DNA of 64,000 nucleotides from VBDM01 sp963699535 (GTDB lineage: Bacteria > Pseudomonadota > Gammaproteobacteria > Burkholderiales > SG8-39), in contig CAVOUJ010000031.1 in assembly GCA_963699535.1 (NCBI GenBank), forward strand, positions 54,487 through 118,486, in the 5' to 3' direction. The notes beneath the pieces are model-generated. The model searched no databases and was not told the origin of the DNA. It saw only the letters and a program-made list of their open reading frames with translations. This document shows positions 45,965 through 53,927 of this stretch, one piece after another. The position numbers and the translations under genes are program-made. The first letter of the stretch is position 1, and each line of letters starts with the position of its first letter.

Positions 45965-46591
45965 CTACTTTTTCTGCGCGGCCTTGGTGTTCAGCTCGGC
46001 ATAGCGCCGTTTCTCTTCGTCGTACTTCGCGTTGATGGCGCCGATCTCTTTTTTCTTCGCGTCGAGCAGGGCAGTCTGGTTCTTGATGTCGATCTCGTTG
46101 TTCGTGATTTCCTGCTTGAGCTTCGCCGGCAGGGGCTTCTTGACGAAGAACTCCTTCTCGGATTCCAGCTCTTTCTTGCGCTTCTGCGCGTTGGCGACGC
46201 GCTTCTCGGTTTCGGCGATGGCCGCTTCGGCCTCCTTCAAGGCGCGGGAGCGGGCTTCCTCGATGTCCTTTTCGCTCGGATAGGTGGCGAGCAGTGCTTG
46301 AGCCCTGCGGCGTTCCTCCCGGGTCTTCTCGTCTTCTTCCAGCTTCTTCTTGCTCGCTTCCTCGCGCGCCCTGATTTCCGCAGGCGACGGCGGACGCTCG
46401 GATTTTTTCAGTATTCCCGCCTTGTTCAGCTCCTGCGTGTCGCGGCCGAGGCACTCGGGGGGAGGTATTTGCGTGTAGTAGGTCTTGCCCTTGGAGTCGA
46501 CGCATTTGTACATGCGCTGCGGCTGCTGCGCTGGAGCGGGCGCCGCTGCGAGCGCGGTGAGACACAGGAACACGACTGTTTGGCTACGCAT
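45965..46591 (-). CDS. DUF4124 domain exported coiled-coil protein
   Basis: 208-residue protein with a signal peptide (TVVFLCLTALAAAPAPAQQ) and the DUF4124 core RMYKCVDSKGKTYYTQIPPP with its Cys residues. A long Lys/Glu-rich coiled coil follows (residues ~70-208). Start ATG 46591 overlaps the pyrE stop by 8 bp; ATG 46606 is also possible. Function unknown; DUF4124 proteins are common periplasmic proteins in proteobacteria. Confidence 0.85.
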   Translation of the reverse strand: MRSQTVVFLCLTALAAAPAPAQQPQRMYKCVDSKGKTYYTQIPPPECLGRDTQELNKAGILKKSERPPSPAEIRAREEASKKKLEEDEKTREERRRAQALLATYPSEKDIEEARSRALKEAEAAIAETEKRVANAQKRKKELESEKEFFVKKPLPAKLKQEITNNEIDIKNQTALLDAKKKEIGAINAKYDEEKRRYAELNTKAAQKK

Positions 46592-47235
46592 GCTGAACGA
46601 TCCCATAAAGTTGCCGGTACTCCGCGATCGAACTCAGATTCTGCCGAAACTCGGCGCTCTTCTGTAGCCATTCGACCAGGTCGTCGAGAGTGGCTATGGA
46701 AATCACCGGTATTCCATGGCGCTGCTCGATCTCCTGGACCGCCGAAAGATTTCCGGCGCCGCGCTCCATCCTGTCCAGCGAGATCACGACCCCGGCGGGG
46801 GCCGCGCCGTGAGCGGCGATAATGGCGAGCGACTCGCCCACCGCGGTGCCGGCCGTCAGCACATCATCCACGATCAGTACCCGGCCGGCAAGCGGGGCGC
46901 CGATCAGATCGCCGCCCTCGCCGTGATTTTTTGCCTCCTTACGGTTGAAAGCGAAAGGCACGTTGCGGCCTTCGCGCGACAGGGCGATCGCGGTGCTAGC
47001 GGCGAGCACGATGCCCTTGTACGCGGGGCCGAACAGCATGTCGAACTTCGCGCCCGAAGCGAGGATGGCTTTTGCGTAGAATTGCGCCAGGCGCTCGAGC
47101 GCCGCGCCGGTGTTGAAGAGGCCCAGCGTTGAGGAAATACGGAGTCGTGCGTCCCGATTTGGTCACGAAGCGGCCGAACTTGAGCACGCCCTGCTCGATG
47201 CAGAAAGCGATGAACTCCTTGCGAAAATCGGCCAC
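46584..47235 (-). CDS. pyrE: Orotate phosphoribosyltransferase, one frameshift
   Basis: Makes orotidine monophosphate in pyrimidine synthesis. The start MADFRKEFIAFCIEQGVLKF and FVTKSGRTTPYFLNAG are in one frame. After a shift at about 47125 (GGGCCTC for GGCCTC) come LFGPAYKGIVLAASTAIALS, FNRKEAKNHGEGG and the PRPP motif RVLIVDDVLTAGTAV. Repaired length is 216-217 residues. It diverges from xthA with 27 bp between the starts. Confidence 0.93.
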
Positions 47236-47262
47236 CTGAGAGCGCTCGGGAGAGTTGGCGAA

Positions 47263-48042
47263 ATGTTACGCATTATCACGCTCAACCTCAACGGCATACG
47301 CTCGGCGCTCGCCAAGGGCTTTCCGCGGTGGCTCGCCCGGCAGCGAGCCGACGTCGTGTGTCTTCAGGAAATCAAGGCGCAGGAGGCGGACCTGGCCGAC
47401 CTCGCTCTGGTCCCCAGGGGATTTCACGGCCACTATCACTGCTGCGCGACAAAGAAGGGCTACAGCGGCGTCGGGCTTTACTCCAGGGTGAAACCGGACA
47501 GCGTGTCCTGCGGCTACGGCAGCCGCGAATTCGACCCGGAGGGAAGGTTTCTTCGCGCGGACTTCGGCAAGCTCTCGGTGGTGTCGGTGTATCTGCCTTC
47601 GGGATCGAGCGGGGAGGAAAGGCAGAAAGCCAAGTTCCGCTTCCTCGAGGAGTTCATGCCGGTGCTGAAGAAACTCAGCGCGAGCGGCCGCGAGTTCGTC
47701 ATCTGCGGCGACTGGAACATCGCCCACAAGGAAATCGACCTGAAGAACTGGCGCGGGAACCGCAAGAACTCCGGCTTCCTTCCCGAGGAGCGCGCCTGGC
47801 TCACCGAGGTGTTCGACAGCGTCGGCTGGGTGGACGTGTTCCGGCGCGTCGATTCCCGGCCCGAGCGCTATACGTGGTGGTCGAACCGCGGCCAGGCCTG
47901 GGCCAAGAACGTCGGCTGGCGCATCGACTACCAGATCGCGACGCCGGGAATCGCGGCGAAGGCGAAGAAGGCCGCGATCTACAAGGCGAAGCGCTTCTCG
48001 GATCACGCGCCGCTGACGATAGACTACGACGCGCGCCTGTAG
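47263..48042 (+). CDS. xthA: Exodeoxyribonuclease III
   Basis: AP endonuclease and 3' exonuclease of base-excision repair. Its 259 residues show MLRIITLNLNGIRSALAKG, metal-binding CLQEIKAQ, SGREFVICGDWNIAHKEIDL and the catalytic-His end RFSDHAPLTIDY. The YTWWSNRGQAWAKNVGWRID block is typical of ExoIII. ATG 47263 is chosen because the conserved first strand starts there. An open frame back to 47110 overlaps pyrE and is not coding. Confidence 0.95.
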   Translation: MLRIITLNLNGIRSALAKGFPRWLARQRADVVCLQEIKAQEADLADLALVPRGFHGHYHCCATKKGYSGVGLYSRVKPDSVSCGYGSREFDPEGRFLRADFGKLSVVSVYLPSGSSGEERQKAKFRFLEEFMPVLKKLSASGREFVICGDWNIAHKEIDLKNWRGNRKNSGFLPEERAWLTEVFDSVGWVDVFRRVDSRPERYTWWSNRGQAWAKNVGWRIDYQIATPGIAAKAKKAAIYKAKRFSDHAPLTIDYDARL

Positions 48043-48079
48043 CGGCGAAGCGCATCCCCGGGCGCGTATACAATCGCGC

Positions 48080-49330
48080 ATGCCCTCGCCCTACCTCCAG
48101 GTTTTTCGCAGCCCGCGGGTCGCGGCAATACTGGTTCTCGGCTTCTCCTCGGGCCTGCCGCTCGCGCTCACCGGGAGCACCCTGCAGGCCTGGCTTACGG
48201 TCTCCGGCATCGACATCAGGACCATCGCGTGGTTCTCCTGGATCGGGATTCCGTACCTGCTGAAATTCCTCTGGTCGCCTCTACTCGACCGCTATGTGCC
48301 GCCTTTCCTCGGGCGGCGACGCGGCTGGATGCTGATCACCCAGGTAGCGCTCGTCATCGGTATCGCAGCGATGGGCACCGCTTCTCTCGGACACGATATC
48401 TGGATCATCGGCAGCTTTGCGCTGTGGGTGGCGCTCGCCTCGGCTTCGCAAGACATCGTTGTCGATGCCTATCGCACCGATCTGCTGCCTCCGAAGGAGC
48501 GCGGCATGGGCGCGGCGGTCGGCGTGCTCGGCTACCGTATCGCGATGCTCGCCTCGGGCGGGTTGGCGCTGATCCTCGCCGATCAGATCGGCTGGCGTTC
48601 GACCTATTTCATCATGGCTGCGCTGATGGGCGTGGGCGTGCTGACCTCGTTTCTCGCCCCCGAACCCGAGACTCCACCCGACACACCGCGCTCCCTCGCG
48701 ATTGCGGTGGTGGCACCGCTGAAGGACTTCTTCTCCCGCCGCGGCGCGGTCAGCCTGCTCTTGCTCATTGTTCTCTACAAGTTCGGCGACGCGCTTGCGG
48801 GCACGCTCACCACCGCGTTCCTGATCCGCGGCGTCGGATTCGATCTCACCGACGTCGGCGTGGTGAACAAGTGGTTCGGCTTCGCTTCACTCGTCGGGGG
48901 AGCGCTCCTTGGCGGGCTGCTCATGACCAACATGAGCCTGTACCGCGCGCTCTTCCTTTTCGGGGTGCTCCAGGCGGTGTCGAACCTCTCCTTCGCCGTT
49001 CTCGCCTGGGCGGGGAAGAGCTACGCGCTCCTCGTGTTCACGGTGGCTTTCGAGAACCTCGCAAGCGGGATGGGCACGGCGGCATTCGTCGCTTTCGCGA
49101 TGGCACTCTGCAACCACCGGTTCTCGGCCACGCAGTACGCGCTCATCTCGGCACTTGCGTCGCTGGGACGCATCATGTTCGGGCCGGTCACCGGCGAGCT
49201 GGTCGCGCTCGTGGACTGGGCTAATTTCTTCGTGGTAACTTTCCTCGCGGCGCTCCCCGGGCTCGCGCTGGTGTGGCTGCTGCGCGAGGAGATCGCCACG
49301 GCGGAGTCCTCTGCACCGGCGCCGGCTTGA
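48080..49330 (+). CDS. ampG: AmpG-like muropeptide MFS transporter
   Basis: 416-residue major-facilitator permease with 12 predicted helices, like inner-membrane importers of cell-wall muropeptides. AmpG-type landmarks include LGFSSGLPLALTGSTLQAWL, LLDRYVPPFLGRRRGWML, QDIVVDAYRTDLL and YRIAMLASGGLALILAD. It follows xthA by 37 bp in the same direction. No ampD or beta-lactamase is nearby, so the role is probably wall recycling. Confidence 0.88.
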   Translation: MPSPYLQVFRSPRVAAILVLGFSSGLPLALTGSTLQAWLTVSGIDIRTIAWFSWIGIPYLLKFLWSPLLDRYVPPFLGRRRGWMLITQVALVIGIAAMGTASLGHDIWIIGSFALWVALASASQDIVVDAYRTDLLPPKERGMGAAVGVLGYRIAMLASGGLALILADQIGWRSTYFIMAALMGVGVLTSFLAPEPETPPDTPRSLAIAVVAPLKDFFSRRGAVSLLLLIVLYKFGDALAGTLTTAFLIRGVGFDLTDVGVVNKWFGFASLVGGALLGGLLMTNMSLYRALFLFGVLQAVSNLSFAVLAWAGKSYALLVFTVAFENLASGMGTAAFVAFAMALCNHRFSATQYALISALASLGRIMFGPVTGELVALVDWANFFVVTFLAALPGLALVWLLREEIATAESSAPAPA

Positions 49331-49363
49331 GGGAACCGCGTGTTCGGATGTTCCGGAGGCAAA

Positions 49364-50223
49364 ATGGCAGAAGCTGACTTACACAAACGGCGCCTGTTGT
49401 TGGCGTTTGCGCTCGCACCGGCGCTTGCGTGGGCCCAGAACGCAAAGGAAGAGTTCAAGCCACGAGTGGGCCAGGCGGGCAAGGACGTGATCTGGGTGCC
49501 GACTCCGGAGCGCTCGGTCGAGCGCATGCTGCAGATGGCCCAGGCGGGACCGAAGGACTTCGTGGTAGACCTCGGGTCGGGCGACGGCCGCACCGTGATC
49601 ACGGCGGCGAAGAAATTCGGCGCGAAGAGCCTCGGCGTCGAATTCAATCCCGATATGGTGGCGCTCTCGCGGCGCAACGCCGAAAAGGAAGGCGTTGTCG
49701 AGTCGGCGAAGTTCGTCGAGGGCGACATCTTCAAGACCGATTTCTCGAGCGCGACGGTCGTGACCCTATACCTGCTCGACGATCTCAACCTCGCGCTCCG
49801 GCCGAAGCTCCTCGAAATGAAGCCGGGAACGCGAATCGCCTCGCACGACTTCAACATGGGGGATTGGGAGCCCGACGACCGGTCGAGCCTCGACGACCAC
49901 ACCACCTACTTATGGATCGTTCCCGCCAAGGTTGGGGGAGACTGGAAGCTCGGGGTCGATCTCGGGGAGACCGAGGACGCGGTCCTGAAACTCTCGCAGA
50001 AGTTCCAGAAGATCGAAGGCACTCTCGTTTCGAAGTCGAGCCAGATCAGCCTGCGCGAGCCGAGCCTGCGTGGGGACTGGATCAAATTCAGCTTGTGGAT
50101 TATCGCGGCGTGCTGCGCGAATTCTCCGGGCGCGTGCGCGGCGGCGTGATTTCGGGTTCGGTGAGGGCGGACGGGAAACCGGCCGGGCAGTTCCGCGCCA
50201 GGAGGGTTACTGCAACAAAGTAG
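49364..50223 (+). CDS. Exported class I SAM-dependent methyltransferase-like protein, frameshifted
   Basis: About 286 residues after one repair. A signal-like N-terminus (KRRLLLAFALAPALAWAQN) precedes a Rossmann methyltransferase domain: VPTPERSVERMLQM, motif I VVDLGSGDGRTVITAA, SLGVEFNPDMVAL, FVEGDIFKTDFSSATVVTLY and HDFNMGDWEPDD. After a shift near 50092 the tail reads LVDYRGVLREFSGRV. Start ATG 49364 has GGAGG 7 nt upstream. The family, with its signal peptide, is widespread in proteobacteria, but the substrate is unknown. Confidence 0.8.
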
Positions 50224-50264
50224 TTCCGGCCGAAACCGAAGGGGACCGCAGAGGTCGCGTCACA

Positions 50265-51851
50265 TCACTTCCGCAAGTCCCTCAGGATCTCCCGCGCCGC
50301 GTTGTGGCCCGGCGCTCCCGTGACCCCGCCGCCCGGGTGTGCGCCCGCGCCGCAGAGGTAGAGCCCGCGCACGGGCGAGCGATAGTCCGCGTAGCCAAGG
50401 ACCGGCCGCGCGGAGAAAAGCTGGTCGAGGGTGAGCGCGCCGTGGAAGATGTCCCCGCCGGTCATGCCGAACTCGCGCTCCAGGTCGAGCGGCGAGAGGA
50501 TGCGGCGCGCGAGGATGCTCGAGTTGAAATTCGGCGCGTAGCGGTTGACCGTCTCGACGATCGCGTCGGCGGCGGATTCCTTGACGTCGTCCCAGCTTTT
50601 TCCATCCGGAAGATTCGGGTCGAAGTGCTGGCAGAAAAGGCTGGCGACGTGCTTGCCGGGCGGCGCAAGGCTCGGATCCACGGTGCTCGGTATCAGCATC
50701 TCGACGATGGGCTCGCGCGAGAAGCCGCCCGTGCGCGCCTCGAAATACGCGCGCTCCATGTAGCCGAGCGACGGCGCCATGATGATTCCCGAGCTGTGGT
50801 GGGGCATTGCGCTCCTGCCGGGCGCGCACGCAAAATCCGGAAGCTCGGAGAGCGCGACGTTCATGCGGAACGAGCCCGAGGCGCACCTCCAGCGCTCGAT
50901 CCGCGAGCGGAATTCCGGATCGAGCGCCTGCGGCTCCACCAGTTTCAGATAGAGGAGCTTCGGATTGACGCCGGCAGCGACGGCGCGCGCATCGATCTCG
51001 TGGCCGTCGGCGAGCGCGACGCCAGCCGCGTGCCCGGCTTTCACGCGCACCGCGGCGACCTCGGCGCCGGTGGTGATCTCCACCCCGCGGGCGCGCGCTT
51101 CCTTTTCCATCGCCTGGCTGATCGCGCCCATTCCGCCCAGCGCATGTCCCCAGGTGCCGCGCTTTCCGTTCACATCGCCGAAGGCGTGATGCAGCAGCAC
51201 GTAGGCCGAGCCGGGCGAATAGGGGCTGGCGAAGTGCCCGACCTGGGCGTCGAAGCCGAACGCCGCCTTGAGGGGATCGCTCTCGAACCACCAGTCGAGC
51301 ATCTCGCCTGCGCTGCGCGTGACGAGCTCCCACAGGTCGCGCTGCTCGGCCCGTGACAGGCACACGAAGCGGCCGCCGAGACCGAGCGCGCGCAGCCAGT
51401 CGCGCCAGCCGCCGCCGATGTTGGGCGGGGTCTCGAGGACCAGCGCGCGCAGCGTGTCTGCCGCCGTTTCGATCGTCCGGTAGTAGTCGGGCAGACGCTC
51501 GGCGTCGCGCGAAGAGAACTTCGCAAGCTCCTTCTGCGTGTCGGCGAACGTCGGGCCGAGCTTGAACGATCGCCCGTCGGTGAGCGGCAGGAAGTTGGCG
51601 AACGGGCGCTCGACGAGCTTGAGGCCGTGCGCGGCGAGCCTCAAGTCGCGGACGACCTTCGGATTGAGGAGGCTCACCGTATACGCGGCGGTGGAATTGC
51701 GGAAACCCGGCGCGAATTCCTCGGTGACCGCCGCCCCGCCGACGACAGTGCGGCGCTCGAGCACGCGCACCTTGAGTCCCGCGCCGGCGAGATAGCAGGC
51801 GCAGGTGAGGCCGTTGTGGCCGCCGCCGACGATGACGACGTCGTAGGGCAC
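50265..51851 (-). CDS. FAD-dependent phytoene-desaturase-like oxidoreductase (PYROXD2-like)
   Basis: 528-residue flavoprotein of the carotenoid-desaturase/amine-oxidase fold. The dinucleotide motif is YDVVIVGGGHNGLTCACYLA at the N-terminus. LERRTVVGGAAVTEEFAPGF follows, and the C-terminal FAD segment is GLYLCGAGAHPGGGVTGAPG. No carotenoid genes are nearby, so a carotenoid substrate should not be assumed. GTG 51851 is chosen; it lies 4 bp after the metW stop. It may be co-transcribed with metXW. Confidence 0.88.
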   Translation of the reverse strand: MPYDVVIVGGGHNGLTCACYLAGAGLKVRVLERRTVVGGAAVTEEFAPGFRNSTAAYTVSLLNPKVVRDLRLAAHGLKLVERPFANFLPLTDGRSFKLGPTFADTQKELAKFSSRDAERLPDYYRTIETAADTLRALVLETPPNIGGGWRDWLRALGLGGRFVCLSRAEQRDLWELVTRSAGEMLDWWFESDPLKAAFGFDAQVGHFASPYSPGSAYVLLHHAFGDVNGKRGTWGHALGGMGAISQAMEKEARARGVEITTGAEVAAVRVKAGHAAGVALADGHEIDARAVAAGVNPKLLYLKLVEPQALDPEFRSRIERWRCASGSFRMNVALSELPDFACAPGRSAMPHHSSGIIMAPSLGYMERAYFEARTGGFSREPIVEMLIPSTVDPSLAPPGKHVASLFCQHFDPNLPDGKSWDDVKESAADAIVETVNRYAPNFNSSILARRILSPLDLEREFGMTGGDIFHGALTLDQLFSARPVLGYADYRSPVRGLYLCGAGAHPGGGVTGAPGHNAAREILRDLRK

Positions 51852-51855
51852 GGCG

Positions 51856-52464
51856 CTAGCGCCGCTTCTCGACGCGGTACACGGCGAGACTGCCGAAGAA
51901 ATTGGCGAAGGTCCTGCACCGGCCGGCCGCGGTGCAGCGTGACGCGCTCGAGCACGCGGATGCCGTGCTCGGCGCAGAACGATTCGAAATCGGCGATCGT
52001 GAAGAGGTGCACGTTGGGCGTGTTGTACCACTGGTAGGGCAGCTCCGGCGACATCGGCATCCTGCCCAGCGCGATCTGCAGCCGCAGGTCCCAGCGGCCG
52101 AAGTTGGGAAAGGAGACGATCGCCTCGCGCCCCACGCGCAGCATCTCCAGGACGATCTCCTCGGTATGGCGCACCGCCTGCAGCGTCTGCGACAGGATCA
52201 CGCAATCGAACGACCCGGCGTCGAAGCCGGCGAGCCCGCGCTCGAGGTCGCTCTGGATGACGTTGACGCCGTTCTTGACGCAGGCGAGCACGTTGGCGTC
52301 GGCGATGTCGATGCCGTAGCCGCGCGACGTTGCGGGTCTGCTTCAGGAACTGGAGCAGCAGCCCGTCGCCGCAGCCCAGGTCGAGGACCGTCGAGTCGGG
52401 CTTGACCCAGGCCGCGATCGCCTGGAAATCGGAGCGATCCGACAGCGCAGCTCTGAGCAGTCAC
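51856..52464 (-). CDS. metW: MetW methyltransferase-like protein, three frameshifts
   Basis: Partner of MetX in betaproteobacterial methionine synthesis. Motif I is VLDLGCGDGLLLQFL, then CVKNGVNVIQSDLERGL, CVILSQTLQAVRHTEEI, EAIVSFPNFGRWDLRLQI and YNTPNVHLFTIADFE. The C-terminus NFFGSLAVYRVEKRR appears after a shift near 51915. Other shifts lie near 52328 (GTCGCGCGG for GTCCGCGG) and within the first 30 bp. GTG 52464 overlaps the metX stop as GTGA, the usual arrangement. Repaired length is about 200 residues. Confidence 0.88.
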
Positions 52465-53611
52465 GGGCGTTCGAAAATGCCGTCGAAGTAGGCGCGCACC
52501 AGCGCGTGGTAGCGCGGGTCGTCGAGGAGAAACGCGTCGTGCCCGTGGGGCGCGTCGATCTCGGCGTAGGAAACGTCGGCGCGGTTGTCGAGCAGCGCCT
52601 TGACGATCTCGCGCGAACGCTCGGGCGCAAAGCGCCAGTCGGAAGTGAACGACACGACCAGGAACCTCGAGCTCGCGCCGTGGCGAGGGCCCGCTTGAGG
52701 TCGCCGCCGTGCTCCGCCGCCGGGTCGAAGTAGTCGAGCGCGCGGGTGATGAGCAGGTAGGTGTTCGCGTCGAAGTACTCGGAGAACTTGTCGCCCTGGT
52801 AGCGCAGGTAGGACTCGATCTCGAAATCGACGTCGAAATGAAAACCGATCGATCCCGAGCGCAGCGCGCGGCCGAATTTCTCCATCATCACGTCGTCGGA
52901 AAGGTAGGTGATGTGGCCGATCATGCGCGCAAGCCGCAGGCCCCGGCGCGGAACGACGCCGTGCTCGTAGTAGTCGCCGCCGTGGAAATCGGGATCGGTG
53001 GTGATCGCCTGGCGCGCGACCTCGTTGAAGGCGATGTTCTGCGCCGAGAGCTTGGGCGCCGCCGCGACCACGACCGCGTTGCGGATGCGGGAAGGAAAGC
53101 TCATCGTCCATTGCAGGGCCTGCATCGCCCCGAGGCTTCCGCCCATCACCGCGGCGAAGGAATCGATCCCGAGCCGGTCCGCGAGGCGCGCCTGGGTGTT
53201 CACCCAGTCCTCGACCGTGACGACGGGGAACGACGACCCATAGGGCTTCCCCGTCTTCGGATTCAGGCTCTTCGGCCCGGTCGAGCCGAAGCAGCCGCCG
53301 ACGTTGTTGACCCCGATGACGAAGAATTTCTCGGTGTCGACGGGCTTGCCCGGCCCGATCATGTTGTCCCACCAGCCGACGTTCTGCGGATCGTCGGCGT
53401 AGTAGCCCGCGACGTGGTGGGCGGCGTTCAACGCATGACAGACGAGCACCGCGTTCGATTTCGACGCGTTCAGCGTCCCATACGTCTCGTACACGAGATC
53501 GTAGGAATCGAGCGGCGCGCCGCTCTTGAAGCGCAGCGGCTCCGCAAAGTGCAGCGTCTGCGGCTTGACCGCCCCGACCGAGCGCGGCTCGATGTGGTTT
53601 CTCGGCGCCAT
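52461..53611 (-). CDS. metX: Homoserine O-acetyl/succinyltransferase MetX, one frameshift
   Basis: Acylates homoserine, the first committed step of methionine synthesis. Its alpha/beta-hydrolase core has VLVCHALNAAHHVAGYY, the nucleophile elbow AAVMGGSLGAMQALQW with the catalytic Ser, and GHITYLSDDVMMEKFGRAL. After a shift near 52678 come FLVVSFTSDWRFAPERS and the catalytic-His DAPHGHDAFLLDD. Repaired length is about 383 residues. ATG 53611 follows a SAM-II riboswitch and a strong hairpin. There is no clear Shine-Dalgarno in the 10 bp before the ATG. Confidence 0.93.
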
Positions 53612-53618
53612 AAAATGC

Positions 53619-53650
53619 AAAACCCGCTTAGCCTGCCTGCTAAACGGGTT
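53619..53650 (-). terminator. Hairpin with T-run in the metX leader
   Basis: On the minus strand, AACCCGTTTAGC pairs with GCTAAGCGGGTT (12 bp with one G-T), loop AGGCAG, followed by TTTTGCATTTT and then the metX ATG. The TTTAGC arm can instead pair with GCTAAA at the 3' end of the SAM-II aptamer, so two exclusive structures are possible. This is the pattern of a riboswitch expression platform. Confidence 0.75.
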
Positions 53651-53651
53651 G

Positions 53652-53733
53652 CCCTCGCTTTAGCAATATTTGTTTTACGCCCCACGGAGCGGGGCGGCGC
53701 CTGCAAGCTGATCGTCAAATCGGCGCGAGCGAG
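53652..53733 (-). promoter_or_regulatory. SAM-II (SAM-alpha) riboswitch of metX
   Basis: Reading the minus strand, the leader carries the SAM-II elements in order: P1 arm GCGCC, loop CGATTTGA, AGCTTGCA, closing arm GGCGC. An inserted hairpin CGCCCCG-CTC-CGTGGGGCG (53678-53696) comes next, then TAAAAC, and the pseudoknot strand TTGCTAAAGCGAGGG ending at 53652. The segments GATTTGA, TTGCA-GGCGC, TAAA and GCTAAA match my memory of the SAM-II consensus. Its position before metX fits; the expected effect is reduced metX expression when S-adenosylmethionine is high. Confidence 0.85.
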
Positions 53734-53781
53734 AAAGGTACCTGAGCGGGGCGGCGGCGTCAATTCCGGCGGCGAGGTGAA

Positions 53782-53922
53782 GTGGGCAGCTTTGCCTGAG
53801 CGACTTGCGCGGCGACGCGCGTGACGGGTGGCCGCGCGCCGACCGCCTCAATGGAGGCGCGAGCGGCCGGGTACCCGTAGCGCGTCGTTTGCCGTGCCCG
53901 GAGCGAAGGCAAAGCTGCCCAC
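53782..53922. repeat. Palindromic intergenic element, copy B (141 bp)
   Basis: Second copy of the element at 20400-20539, inverted relative to it. The outer arms here are a perfect 15-bp inverted repeat, GTGGGCAGCTTTGCC (53782-53796) and GGCAAAGCTGCCCAC (53908-53922). Inside, GCGACGCGC and TACGGGT/ACCCGT arms match copy A with paired substitutions (GACACGC/GCGTGTC in A, GACGCGC/GCGCGTC in B). It lies 5 bp beyond the ptsI stop and about 50 bp upstream of the metX riboswitch. Confidence 0.85.
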
Positions 53923-53927
53923 AAACT

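Noticed and set aside
52709..53824. A 371-codon plus-strand open frame opposite metX
   Set aside because: High-GC codon bias makes long antisense frames common here. The translation is Arg/His-rich with no domain, and metX on the other strand is fully conserved.
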